A stretch of 64,000 bases of DNA from NCBI RefSeq assembly GCF_014199335.1, contig NZ_JACIJI010000004.1, positions 186,001 to 250,000 on the forward strand, read 5' to 3'. Origin of the DNA: Stakelama sediminis. GTDB lineage: Bacteria; Pseudomonadota; Alphaproteobacteria; Sphingomonadales; Sphingomonadaceae. Made by a program: the position numbers and the translations under genes. Positions 46,360-53,718 of the stretch are shown in pieces (the stretch's first letter is position 1; each line of letters opens with the position of its first letter). The notes under the pieces are model-generated. The model had not been told where the DNA came from. It ran no database searches and saw only the letters and a program-made list of their open reading frames with translations.

Positions 46360-46465
46360 GAATTTTCTTTCGACGCGATGAATGCGCAGTTCGCCGCTTC
46401 GTTCCGGAACAACTGCCCGCAATCGCCGGTTTTACGGACGAACCCCGAAAAACAGGAGGAGCCTT

Positions 46466-47020
46466 ATGGCCGATTTATCCACCCGTCGCGTTCTGATCCT
46501 CGCCACCAACCAGTTTGAGGAAAGCGAGCTTTTCAAGCCGCGTCAGGCATTGCTCGATGCAGGCGCAGAGGTCGAGCTTGCCTCGATCGACACCGATCCG
46601 ATTCAGGGCGTCGTGCATGACGAAGAGGATGGCGAGCAGATTACGCCCGATATGACGCTCGATGAGGTCGATACCCATCGCTATCACGCACTCGTCATTC
46701 CCGGCGGTGTCGCCAATCCCGATACGATGCGCCTGCAAAAACGTGCCATCGCCATCGTGCGCGAATTCATGGAAGAGGGAAAAACCGTTGCCTCAATCTG
46801 CCATGGCCCGTGGCTGCTGGTCGAAGCCGATGTCGTAAAGGGCAAGCGGATGACGAGCTGGCCCTCGGTCCGTACCGACCTGCGTAATGCCGGGGCAGAG
46901 GTGGTGGACGAGGAAGTGGTGGTCGACGGCAACCTGATCACCAGCCGCAACCCCGACGATCTGCCCGCATTCAACGATGCTCTGCTGAAGGCACTCGACA
47001 AGGTGCCGGAAGCTGCCTGA
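46466..47020 (+). CDS. DJ-1/PfpI-family protein (glutamine amidotransferase-like)
   Basis: A 184-residue protein of the DJ-1/PfpI superfamily. Core motifs: RRVLILATNQFEESELFKPRQALLDAGAEVELASIDT, the glutamate of FEESEL, HALVIPGGVANPDTMR and the nucleophile elbow VASICHGPWLLVEADVVKGKRMTSW. Members are glyoxalase III, deglycase or stress-protease-like proteins; the activity cannot be set from sequence. AGGAGGA lies five bases before ATG 46466; an earlier frame start at 46382 has no support. Convergent with the acyltransferase gene, ten bases apart. Confidence 0.92.
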   Translation: MADLSTRRVLILATNQFEESELFKPRQALLDAGAEVELASIDTDPIQGVVHDEEDGEQITPDMTLDEVDTHRYHALVIPGGVANPDTMRLQKRAIAIVREFMEEGKTVASICHGPWLLVEADVVKGKRMTSWPSVRTDLRNAGAEVVDEEVVVDGNLITSRNPDDLPAFNDALLKALDKVPEAA

Positions 47021-47029
47021 TCTTTGGTG

Positions 47030-48130
47030 TCAGGGGCGGAGCGCGGTGGCGCGCTTCGCCTCTGGTACAAAGGGCAGGGGTCTGCGGTTGATCCAGCGCT
47101 GTGCCGGACGCTCGACGCCGTGATATAGTGCTGCCGAGGCGACCAGCACCATCGCCAGGAATAGTGCGATCAGCGACCAGGAAACCGCCATCGCATCGCT
47201 GACGAACACCAGCTTGAACGCAAACCACAGCAGGAAGTGACCGAGATAGGTCGCATAGCTGATCTCACCCAGATAGTGCAGCGGTGCGACTTCTAATATA
47301 TTGCCGCGCATTCCGCAGGTCAGCGCCAGCACCAGTAGCAGCGCCGCGAAGGCCACCGGGACGGCGATCAGTTCAGACAGCATCCCGGTGGCAAAGCCTG
47401 CCCCCGCCAGCAGAACGACCGCCGCCGCGCCGATGCTGGCTGGCCATGGCGTGTCGCGCCAGCGCAGCCACAGGGCGCACACTGCCGTGCCGCCGGTAAA
47501 TTCGAACAGGCACCGGATCAGCCCGAAATGCGCGATGTCGCTGCCCAGCGTGGTCGCGCCGTTCAGCGACAGGATCGTTGCCAGCAACAGCAGCAGTGCG
47601 GCAATCGCGGCGACCACGACCGCACTCGGCAGCCTGCGCCAGTCGATGGCAAGCGCCAGCAATGGAAACAACAGATAGGCCGCCATTTCGGCGGAAATCG
47701 ACCAGGCAGGGTCGTTCCAGGTCAGCCGGTCGGTAAATCCCCAGTTTTGCAGCAGCAGATAATGCAGCGGCAGCTCCGCGAACGGGAACATCACCGGATC
47801 GTGCCGCCCGGTTGCCGCGAGCGCGAGCACCAGCAGCACCCCGCCGGTCAGCACGAACAGATGCAATGGCCAGATACGTGCGATCCGGCGCTTGAGAAAC
47901 TCCGGCACCGCCATCAGGCCACCGTCGCGAATGCGGTCGGCATAGGTCATCCAGATTACGAACCCGGACAGCAGGAAAAAGAAATCGACCGCCAGATAGC
48001 CCTTGGCAAAGATATGCAGCGCGGGTTCCGGCAATCCCGCGATCGAACGGCGGATATGGTAGAGTACGACGAACCAGGCGGCGATCCCGCGCACGCTGGT
48101 GAGCGCCCTCAGCTCGGGACGCCGGCTCAT
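47030..48130 (-). CDS. Membrane acyltransferase family 3 (OafA/ExoZ type)
   Basis: A 366-residue integral membrane acyltransferase with about ten helices. N-terminal RRPELRALTSVRGIAAWFVVLYHIRRS is the family signature (R-x-L-x-x-x-R-x-x-A with catalytic-type YH in helix 1), followed by LAVDFFFLLSGFVIWMTYADRI and GFTDRLTWNDPAWSISAEMAAYLLFPLLAL. These enzymes O-acetylate or succinylate surface sugars. ATG 48130 overlaps the stop of the O-ligase gene (ATGA), so it is co-translated with it and probably decorates the same glycan; the frame upstream of 48130 is only overlap. Confidence 0.9.
   Translation of the reverse strand: MSRRPELRALTSVRGIAAWFVVLYHIRRSIAGLPEPALHIFAKGYLAVDFFFLLSGFVIWMTYADRIRDGGLMAVPEFLKRRIARIWPLHLFVLTGGVLLVLALAATGRHDPVMFPFAELPLHYLLLQNWGFTDRLTWNDPAWSISAEMAAYLLFPLLALAIDWRRLPSAVVVAAIAALLLLLATILSLNGATTLGSDIAHFGLIRCLFEFTGGTAVCALWLRWRDTPWPASIGAAAVVLLAGAGFATGMLSELIAVPVAFAALLLVLALTCGMRGNILEVAPLHYLGEISYATYLGHFLLWFAFKLVFVSDAMAVSWSLIALFLAMVLVASAALYHGVERPAQRWINRRPLPFVPEAKRATALRP
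47035..47060. terminator. Hairpin in 3' end of convergent genes, candidate shared terminator
   Basis: GGCGGAGCGCG and CGCGCTTCGCC pair over 11 positions (one G-U) around GTGG, right after the DJ-1/PfpI stop and inside the last codons of the convergent acyltransferase. The tight ten-base spacing leaves no other site for termination. Confidence 0.45.
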
Positions 48131-49491
48131 GCCGGAAGTGCCTCGGCTGCGTCCGGCTTGTTCCGCCGCACCGGCCGCCACTCCAGCTCCTTGCGTTTGC
48201 GCGCGATATAGGTGTCCAGCCCGATCTGGGTGCCCATCAGCATGAAGATGAAGGGCTGGAACGCGATGGCGATAAACGCCGCGCCGAGCAGATAGATCAG
48301 ATGCGCGTGCTGAAGCGCGGTCGCGAGCGGGCTGATCCATTCATCGCCCGGTTCAGGGTGCTTGTAGCGTCGTCGCAGCACCTCCATGCGGAACAGTCCG
48401 GCGAAACTGATGAGCAGCCACATCGCCAGTCCCGGATAGCCCTGTTCGCCCAGCATTTCGAAATAGGCACTGTGATAGGCGCGGCCATGGTCGGACGTGT
48501 CCGTCTGATCGACGGCAACATCGTCGCCATGCCCCTGCACCTTGGTCAGGTCGATGTGCAGGCGATTTTGCAGATAGGCGTTGAATCCGCCGCCCATCGG
48601 ATGCTTTTCGACATAACCGATGGTCCATGCCCATACCGCCAGCCGGGTCGAGGCGCTCTGGTCGGACTGATAGGTCTTGATCGTCTCCATCCGCTTGGTG
48701 AAGGTGCCGGGCAGCAGTGGCACGGCCACCGCCGCCATCGCCGCCAGGCCGCCGAGATAGAGGAACTTGCGTTTCGTACTGCGCAGCATCAGCACCGCCA
48801 GCAGCACGATGCACAACAGGCCCGTACGCGTCGACGTCCCTACCGGGATCAGCAGGCAGGCAAAGATCAGCGCATAGCAATAGCTCTTCATCTTCCAGTC
48901 GGGGCGAAAGATCGTGCCGTGCTTCGTAAACCACAGGATCAGCGGGATGATCGCGATGGCGACGGTGGAAATCGTGCTGCCTTCGTACAGGCCGCTATTG
49001 TTCGTCACCATCAGGTTGAGTTCGCCATAGCCGCCGCCCGACAGGATTGTCTTGATACCGCCGGTAATGATGATCGACCCCGCCGACACGATCATGAAGG
49101 CAAGCAGCCCCTCCATCCGCAACCGGGTGCGCAGGGTCAGCGGCAGGAAGATTGCAAAGGCCAGCGCCTTCCACACCCAGTCCCATTTATCCAGCGCGGC
49201 AATCGGAAAATCGGCGTTTTTAGTCGTCCACCAGCAATAGACGAGCAGCAATGCCATCAGAAACTGGCGCGGGGCGATGCGCGTGTCGCGCTTGTCGTCG
49301 AACATCATCCAGCCGCCGACCGTCAAGGCCGCCGCGATCAGCGAGATCGGCACCGAATTGAGCAGCAGATAGGTCAGGCGCTGCGGCGAGACGATGTCGA
49401 TATAGACATAGGCCAGCACGAACAGGAACGGCCTGCGAAAGCCGCTGGCAAACAACAAGAGCAGAAACAGGATAAAGGCATAATCACGCAC
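48127..49491 (-). CDS. O-antigen ligase-like protein, exosortase-A-associated type
   Basis: A 454-residue polytopic membrane protein with about 11-12 helices and a large periplasmic loop (residues about 250-340) containing the conserved WAWTIGYVEKHPMGGGFNAYL and DHGRAYHSAYFEMLGEQGYPGLAMW segments of Wzy/WaaL-type ligases. The N-terminal part RDYAFILFLLLLFASGFRRPFLFVLAYVYIDIVSPQRLTY matches what is known of the probable O-glycosylation ligases that accompany exosortase A and PEP-CTERM genes. It would transfer or polymerise lipid-linked glycans in the periplasm. Overlaps its neighbours on both sides (8 and 4 bases). No exosortase gene is in the window. Confidence 0.85.
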   Translation of the reverse strand: MRDYAFILFLLLLFASGFRRPFLFVLAYVYIDIVSPQRLTYLLLNSVPISLIAAALTVGGWMMFDDKRDTRIAPRQFLMALLLVYCWWTTKNADFPIAALDKWDWVWKALAFAIFLPLTLRTRLRMEGLLAFMIVSAGSIIITGGIKTILSGGGYGELNLMVTNNSGLYEGSTISTVAIAIIPLILWFTKHGTIFRPDWKMKSYCYALIFACLLIPVGTSTRTGLLCIVLLAVLMLRSTKRKFLYLGGLAAMAAVAVPLLPGTFTKRMETIKTYQSDQSASTRLAVWAWTIGYVEKHPMGGGFNAYLQNRLHIDLTKVQGHGDDVAVDQTDTSDHGRAYHSAYFEMLGEQGYPGLAMWLLISFAGLFRMEVLRRRYKHPEPGDEWISPLATALQHAHLIYLLGAAFIAIAFQPFIFMLMGTQIGLDTYIARKRKELEWRPVRRNKPDAAEALPA

Positions 49492-49663
49492 GCGGACGCC
49501 TCCATCCGCGCGGCGCCGCGGGTTCGTCGTCCGATTTCGCCGATTTGTTGTCGCGTATGCGGGTTTCGGGGGTTTCCTGATCCAGATCGCGACGGAAAAG
49601 CAGCCGCCATATGATCAGCAGCAGCAGGGCATGCGTCAGGCCAAGCGCGAAATTGTCGATCAT
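49484..49663 (-). CDS. Tiny single-helix membrane protein
   Basis: A 59-residue protein starting at ATG 49663 with AAAGG just upstream. One transmembrane helix, FALGLTHALLLLIIWRLLF, is followed by a charged cytoplasmic-type tail (RRDLDQETPETRIRDNKSAKSDDEPAAPRGWRRPRA). Its end overlaps the start of the O-ligase gene by eight bases, so it is the first gene of a three-gene surface-glycan operon. Not recognised; could be an accessory subunit of the ligase. Longer frames start earlier but run into the divergent promoter region. Confidence 0.6.
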   Translation of the reverse strand: MIDNFALGLTHALLLLIIWRLLFRRDLDQETPETRIRDNKSAKSDDEPAAPRGWRRPRA

Positions 49664-49778
49664 CGGCCTTTGTTGAACCTCTGCCATCATGCGGGGAGCG
49701 ACCCCGCCACCGGCATACCTGTTATCGGCATCAGGTTGACGCGGCGTTAAACACTTGTGTGGCAGGGACGCAAATGTG

Positions 49779-51020
49779 ATGCGCATTCTTCACATTCTCG
49801 ACCATGGTCTGCCGCTGCACAGCGGTTATACCTTCCGCACCCGCGCGATCCTGAAATCGCAGCAGGCAAAGGGGTGGCAGGTCGCCGCCGTCACCGGCGC
49901 GCGGCAGGGTATCTTCAATGCCTCCCGCGAAACGTTCGACGGTATCGATTTCTATCGCACCACGCCGCCGCGCGGCCTGCCCACGCCACTGGCTGAATGG
50001 GCGGAGGTCGGCGCGTTTGCGAAACGCATCGATCAGGTGGTGGAGCAGTTTCGCCCGCACATTCTGCACGCCCATTCGCCGGTGCTGGACGCGATGGCGG
50101 CGCGACGCGTGGCGCGACGACGCAAACTGCCGCTGCTCTATGAAATTCGTGCCTTCTGGGAGGATGCCGCGGTCGGAAACGGCACGGGTACGGAAGGATC
50201 GGCACGCTATCGCCTGATTCGCGCGCTGGAAACCCGCGCGGTGAAACAGGCGGATGCCGTCGCGGTAATCTGCGAAGGGCTGAAGCAGGATCTGGTCGCG
50301 CGCGGCGTCGATGGCGACAAGATCATGATATCGCCCAACGGAGTCGATCTGACGCTGTTCGGGGAACCGCCTGCCTATGATCACGCGCTGGCAGCATCCC
50401 TGGGGATCGAAAATGCCGATATTATCGGCTTTATCGGCAGTTTTTACGATTATGAGGGGCTGGACGACCTGATCGCGGCGATGCCGCTGCTGGTGGCGCA
50501 GCGCCCGAAACTCCACCTGCTGCTCGTCGGCGGCGGGCCGATGGATGCGCAACTGCGCCAGCAGGCTGCCGAATCGCCAGTGGCTGCACATATCCATTTC
50601 ATCGGTCGCGTCCCCCATGCGGAGGTCGAGCGCTATTACAGCCTGATCGATGTGCTGGTGTATCCGCGCAAGTCGATGCGGCTGACCGATCTGGTCACGC
50701 CGCTCAAGCCGCTGGAGGCGATGGCGCAGAACCGGCTGGTTGCAGCGTCGAATGTCGGCGGTCATCGCGAACTGATTCGCGACGGCGATACCGGCACCCT
50801 GTTCGCGCCCGACGACCCGCAGGCGCTTGCCGATGCCGTGAGCACCCTGTTCGCGGATCGTGCCGGTTGGGAAGCGCGGCGTCAGCGTGCTCGTGCTTTT
50901 GTCGAGGCGGAGCGTAACTGGTCGTCAAATATTTCGTGCTACCAACCTGTGTACGAACGATTGATTCATGCCACCGAAATGGACCCATTATGGACGCGTA
51001 CCAATCCAGTTTCCGCCTGA
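49779..51020 (+). CDS. Family 4 glycosyltransferase, exosortase-A-system type
   Basis: A 413-residue GT-B glycosyltransferase (GT4). MRILHILDHGLPLHSGYTFRTRAILKSQQAKGWQVAAVTG is the donor-independent N-terminal start seen in exosortase A-associated transferases. The C-terminal donor domain has IGFIGSFYDYEGLDDLIAAMPLL, LLLVGGGPMDAQLRQ, HFIGRVPHAEVERYYSLIDVLVYPRKSMRLTDLVTPLKPLEAMAQ (the E-x7-E retaining motif) and VGGHRELIRDGDTG. ATG 49779 with AGGGA about 11 bases upstream is chosen. Divergent from the O-ligase operon and likely acts on the same glycan. Confidence 0.9.
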   Translation: MRILHILDHGLPLHSGYTFRTRAILKSQQAKGWQVAAVTGARQGIFNASRETFDGIDFYRTTPPRGLPTPLAEWAEVGAFAKRIDQVVEQFRPHILHAHSPVLDAMAARRVARRRKLPLLYEIRAFWEDAAVGNGTGTEGSARYRLIRALETRAVKQADAVAVICEGLKQDLVARGVDGDKIMISPNGVDLTLFGEPPAYDHALAASLGIENADIIGFIGSFYDYEGLDDLIAAMPLLVAQRPKLHLLLVGGGPMDAQLRQQAAESPVAAHIHFIGRVPHAEVERYYSLIDVLVYPRKSMRLTDLVTPLKPLEAMAQNRLVAASNVGGHRELIRDGDTGTLFAPDDPQALADAVSTLFADRAGWEARRQRARAFVEAERNWSSNISCYQPVYERLIHATEMDPLWTRTNPVSA

Positions 51021-51859
51021 AGGCCGTTTCCGGGCCGGCTCTTGCCGTGGTGAGCGGCATCGTCGCCGCTGCTGCGCTGCTGGCGATTCCCCGCGCGATG
51101 GTTGAGCGCGCGATCATGGCAAGCGGGCTTCCCGCCGTGCTTCCTGCCGCGGCACCGCCCCTGGGCATGACCGCGCGTATCGCGCTGGCCGTGATTGCGG
51201 GGCTGGTCGTTGCAGGGGCTTTTCTCGGTGCGACCGCGCTCCTTTCGGGCATGCGGCGCGGCAAAGCGGAAAAAGATGACTCGATGCCGACGATTCGCCG
51301 GGCGGATGCTCATCCCGACGCGCCGCCACGTGCGCCGCTGCGTGCCGCCACTGACCTAGCGGCGAGTGCTGAGGACGCGGTGGAGGAGCCGAAATTCGTC
51401 GCAGAGCCCGCATCCGAGGCGGAAGCGGTGGAGGAGTCGGTTATGGAAGCTATAGAGGAACGGTCGCTACCCCACGATCTCGATCAGCCGCTATCGGCAT
51501 ATGATCCTCAGGCGATCCCCGAAATGCCGGTTCCGTCTGCCGAACCGGTGCGACCGCTGGCCAGACACACGGACCGCCCGCGTTTCGAAGCGCATGAGCG
51601 CATCGAAACCTTCGAACTGACCCCGACGGTGCGCCCGCCGCAACCGGAACCGGACATCCGGTCCCGGCGCGACCGGATGACGGCCCCGGAAACCGAGGCG
51701 ACGATCCATGCGCTGCTCGAACGGCTGGAACGCGGCGTAGCGCGTCGCGGCCTTCGCCCGCGTTCCGTCACGGCTCCGTCACAGCCTATGGATGTATCCG
51801 CACCCAAGGGGCTGAACGAGACACTGGAGAGTCTGCGCAAGCTGGCCGTCAACAGCTAG
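50990..51859 (+). CDS. Membrane-anchored hypothetical protein
   Basis: A 289-residue protein whose ATG at 50990 lies inside the end of the glycosyltransferase gene (31-base overlap). Two N-terminal hydrophobic segments, ALAVVSGIVAAAALLAIP (about 15-33) and IALAVIAGLVVAGAFLGATALL (about 60-82), are followed by a long acidic, proline-rich and probably disordered cytoplasmic region. The end (APETEATIHALLERLERGVARRG, then LNETLESLRKLAVNS) looks helical. No family recognised. The overlap suggests co-expression with the glycosyltransferase. Confidence 0.7.
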   Translation: MDAYQSSFRLKAVSGPALAVVSGIVAAAALLAIPRAMVERAIMASGLPAVLPAAAPPLGMTARIALAVIAGLVVAGAFLGATALLSGMRRGKAEKDDSMPTIRRADAHPDAPPRAPLRAATDLAASAEDAVEEPKFVAEPASEAEAVEESVMEAIEERSLPHDLDQPLSAYDPQAIPEMPVPSAEPVRPLARHTDRPRFEAHERIETFELTPTVRPPQPEPDIRSRRDRMTAPETEATIHALLERLERGVARRGLRPRSVTAPSQPMDVSAPKGLNETLESLRKLAVNS

Positions 51860-52170
51860 CGCTCCTCGACCGTCAGGGCTTCCAGACGGACGACCAGGCC
51901 GTCGGCCTGCTCTGCCGCTGATTTCACCGTCAGGTCGGCGACCAGATGGCCGGACAGCGGCAGGTTCGTTTCGGGCAGCGCCGCCAGCCAGTCGCGCGTT
52001 TGTTTCGTGTCAGCCAGCGTGATTTCAAACCAGTGCCGTGCGCCGGTAAAGGTTGCACTGGCCCATCGCCTCCAGCCACTGTCCAGTGTCTGCATCGGGC
52101 ATCCATCTGCCTTTGCGGCTCTGCACAGGGCGCGTTCGAGCAGCGTCGCGGCATCGGGTCCGCGGCTCAT
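51856..52170 (-). CDS. Hypothetical protein, 104 residues
   Basis: A 104-residue soluble protein of unknown function: SRGPDAATLLERALCRAAKADGCPMQTL, then SGWRRWASATFTGARHWFEITLADTKQTRDWLAALPETNLPLSGHLVADLTVKSAAEQ. The mixed alpha/beta pattern and the lack of a signal suggest a cytosolic protein. GGAGAGG precedes ATG 52170, which overlaps the stop of the upstream small gene (ATGA), so the two form an operon. Its 3' end overlaps the convergent membrane protein by four bases. Confidence 0.7.
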   Translation of the reverse strand: MSRGPDAATLLERALCRAAKADGCPMQTLDSGWRRWASATFTGARHWFEITLADTKQTRDWLAALPETNLPLSGHLVADLTVKSAAEQADGLVVRLEALTVEER

Positions 52171-52355
52171 TGTGCCTCTCCTGCATGGCCGTCGGCAAGA
52201 AACCGTTCGATACGCGCTACCATCTTCGCACGCGGTTCCCGGCCATTACGCATATCGAGCACTAGCCTGGGATCGTGCGCTACCAACCGCCCGAATTTAG
52301 TCACCGGCATGTCGGTTTCGCGCAAATACCGTTCGATCTTCCAGAGCACCGCCAA
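52167..52355 (-). CDS. Small putative helix-turn-helix protein
   Basis: A 62-residue protein if it begins at TTG 52355, which has GGGGAG seven bases upstream; ATG 52406 (79 residues) is possible but lacks such a site and would run into the palindrome region. The sequence LWKIERYLRETDMPVTKFGRLVAHDPRLVLDMRNGREPRAKMVARIERFL has the spacing of a short XRE-like helix-turn-helix (T/SxFGxxV…DPxLVxxxRxGR pattern). Divergent from the S24 regulator and co-transcribed with the next hypothetical gene. Regulatory role inferred only. Confidence 0.6.
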   Translation of the reverse strand: MAVLWKIERYLRETDMPVTKFGRLVAHDPRLVLDMRNGREPRAKMVARIERFLADGHAGEAQ

Positions 52356-52418
52356 AATTATTCTCCCCGTTGAGTTGGTGACGATGTTCCTGATCTGTTC
52401 TTTCAAATCCTACTTGTC

Positions 52419-52432
52419 TAGGAAATTTCCTA
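52419..52432. promoter_or_regulatory. Perfect 14-bp palindrome TAGGAAATTTCCTA, candidate S24-regulator operator
   Basis: TAGGAAATTTCCTA is a perfect palindrome 17 bases before the GTG start of the S24 regulator. A further TCCTA half-site lies at 52408-52412. It sits in the 93-base gap shared with the divergent small gene, the expected place for a CI/LexA-like operator. Confidence 0.6.
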
Positions 52433-52448
52433 CGTCTATTTCAAAACG

Positions 52449-53069
52449 GTGGAAAATACCGATCCCCGTGCCGCGCTCGATGCGCTGATTGCCGAAAGCG
52501 GTGACAGCTATGCCGCACTGTCGCGTATGCTGGGGCGCAACCCGGCCTATTTGCAGCAATATGTGAAGCGCGGGTCGCCCCGCATCCTGCCCGAGCGTGA
52601 ACGCGCAATGCTGGCACGCTATTTCGGTGTTGCGCAGTCACGGCTCGGCGCGGCGGCTGAAAACAGCGTGATGGTCGCGGTCCCGGCACTGGCCGTGGTC
52701 GCGACAGCGGGGGCGGGCGGGCTGCTTGCCGATGAGGCTCGCTCGGTAGCGCGCTATTTCGATCCCGAACGGCTCCGCGCGCTGGGGATGGAGGCGCAAA
52801 CCGCGTCGATCATCGAGGTACAGGGCGATTCGATGGAGCCGACGCTGTTCGCGGGTGACATGATCCTGATCGACGGCGCATCGAGGCGGATCACGAGGCG
52901 TGGCGGCCTGTTCGTAATCCGCATGGACGACGCGGTGATGGTGAAGCGTTTACGGCTGGAACGCGGGGAACCGGCCGTTCTGAGCGATAATCCGGCCTAT
53001 CCGCCGGTCCGCGATCGTCCGTTCTCTATTATCGGGCGCGTCGCCTGGCTGGAACGCGTACCGCGCTGA
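52449..53069 (+). CDS. S24-family (LexA/CI-like) transcriptional regulator
   Basis: A 206-residue regulator. N-terminal residues 1-65 carry a helix-turn-helix-like segment (ALIAESGDSYAALSRMLGRNPAYLQQYVKRGSPRILPERERAMLARYFG). The C-terminal S24 peptidase domain has the catalytic serine S128 in IEVQGDSMEPTLFAGD and lysine K166 in VMVKRLRL, as in LexA and phage CI. The A-G bond region VVATAGAGG could be a self-cleavage site. Start GTG 52449 has no clear ribosome site, so a leaderless message is possible. A perfect palindrome just upstream suggests autoregulation. Its regulon, SOS-related or not, is unknown. Confidence 0.88.
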   Translation: MENTDPRAALDALIAESGDSYAALSRMLGRNPAYLQQYVKRGSPRILPERERAMLARYFGVAQSRLGAAAENSVMVAVPALAVVATAGAGGLLADEARSVARYFDPERLRALGMEAQTASIIEVQGDSMEPTLFAGDMILIDGASRRITRRGGLFVIRMDDAVMVKRLRLERGEPAVLSDNPAYPPVRDRPFSIIGRVAWLERVPR

Positions 53070-53075
53070 CCGGTC

Positions 53076-53264
53076 TCAATCCCTGTCGTTCCCGCGATCC
53101 CGCATCCAGATCAGCACCGCGATCGCCGTTCCCACCGCCAGTCCGATGACCGCACCGAGAAAGGCCTGCCCCATAAATGCGCCGATAATTCCGCCGGCAA
53201 GGATGCACAGTACCAGCGGAGCACCACCGGCAAGCGGGGTATGCGAAGGGTCGGGTTCAGCCAT
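53076..53264 (-). CDS. Small glycine-zipper membrane protein
   Basis: A 62-residue protein starting at ATG 53264. After a polar start (MAEPDPSHTPLAGG) come two close hydrophobic segments, APLVLCILAGGIIGAFMGQAF and LGAVIGLAVGTAIAVLIWM, with GxxxG-type spacing, and a charged RDRGNDRD end. Two membrane helices are likely. Family and function unknown. Convergent with the S24 regulator, six bases apart. Confidence 0.65.
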   Translation of the reverse strand: MAEPDPSHTPLAGGAPLVLCILAGGIIGAFMGQAFLGAVIGLAVGTAIAVLIWMRDRGNDRD

Positions 53265-53422
53265 GGCGCATGTCTTGCCATGTCCCGCAACAGGACGCCA
53301 GCGTCCCTGCGCGGGACGGTCGGGACAGGTCGTAATCGGCACGCGGAGGGCGATTAACCTTCGTCTCCGGCGTACCTCCCGATATTAACAGATCTGGCAC
53401 ATCCTTTGTGTATCCGCGTCGC

Positions 53423-53650
53423 ATGTTCGACGTATCCGTACCGCAGCATCCGTATATTTCCGGTCCTCAGGACTATCACGAAGCCAGCAAACTGATCGAA
53501 TGTTACGGTGCCGAAGCCGTCATCGAAGCCGCTGCGCGCGCGCGGCGCTGCCGGAATCTGGGTAACCACATCAATTTCTGCCGCTGGCGGCAGATTGAAC
53601 GCCTGATCGAGATGCTGGGCGACGACCGCGCCATGGGCACGCGCCACTGA
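53423..53650 (+). CDS. Hypothetical protein, 75 residues
   Basis: A 75-residue soluble protein: MFDVSVPQHPYISGPQDYHEASKLIECYGAEAVIEAAARARRCRNLGNHINFCRWRQIERLIEMLGDDRAMGTRH. Mostly helical with three cysteines and no signal. ATG 53423 is preferred over GTG 53408. No family name recalled; the CRWRQIERLIEML helix resembles small conserved sphingomonad proteins. Stands alone between divergent and downstream genes. Confidence 0.5.
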   Translation: MFDVSVPQHPYISGPQDYHEASKLIECYGAEAVIEAAARARRCRNLGNHINFCRWRQIERLIEMLGDDRAMGTRH

Positions 53651-53718
53651 ACATCCATCCCTGTCGAACCGGCGCTAAACGATTGTCGGACAGGCACTTC
53701 CCGCGCTAGGAACCGGCT

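Noticed and set aside
52449..53069. Prophage remnant around the S24 regulator
   Set aside because: No integrase, structural or attachment sequences are visible, and neighbouring genes look chromosomal.
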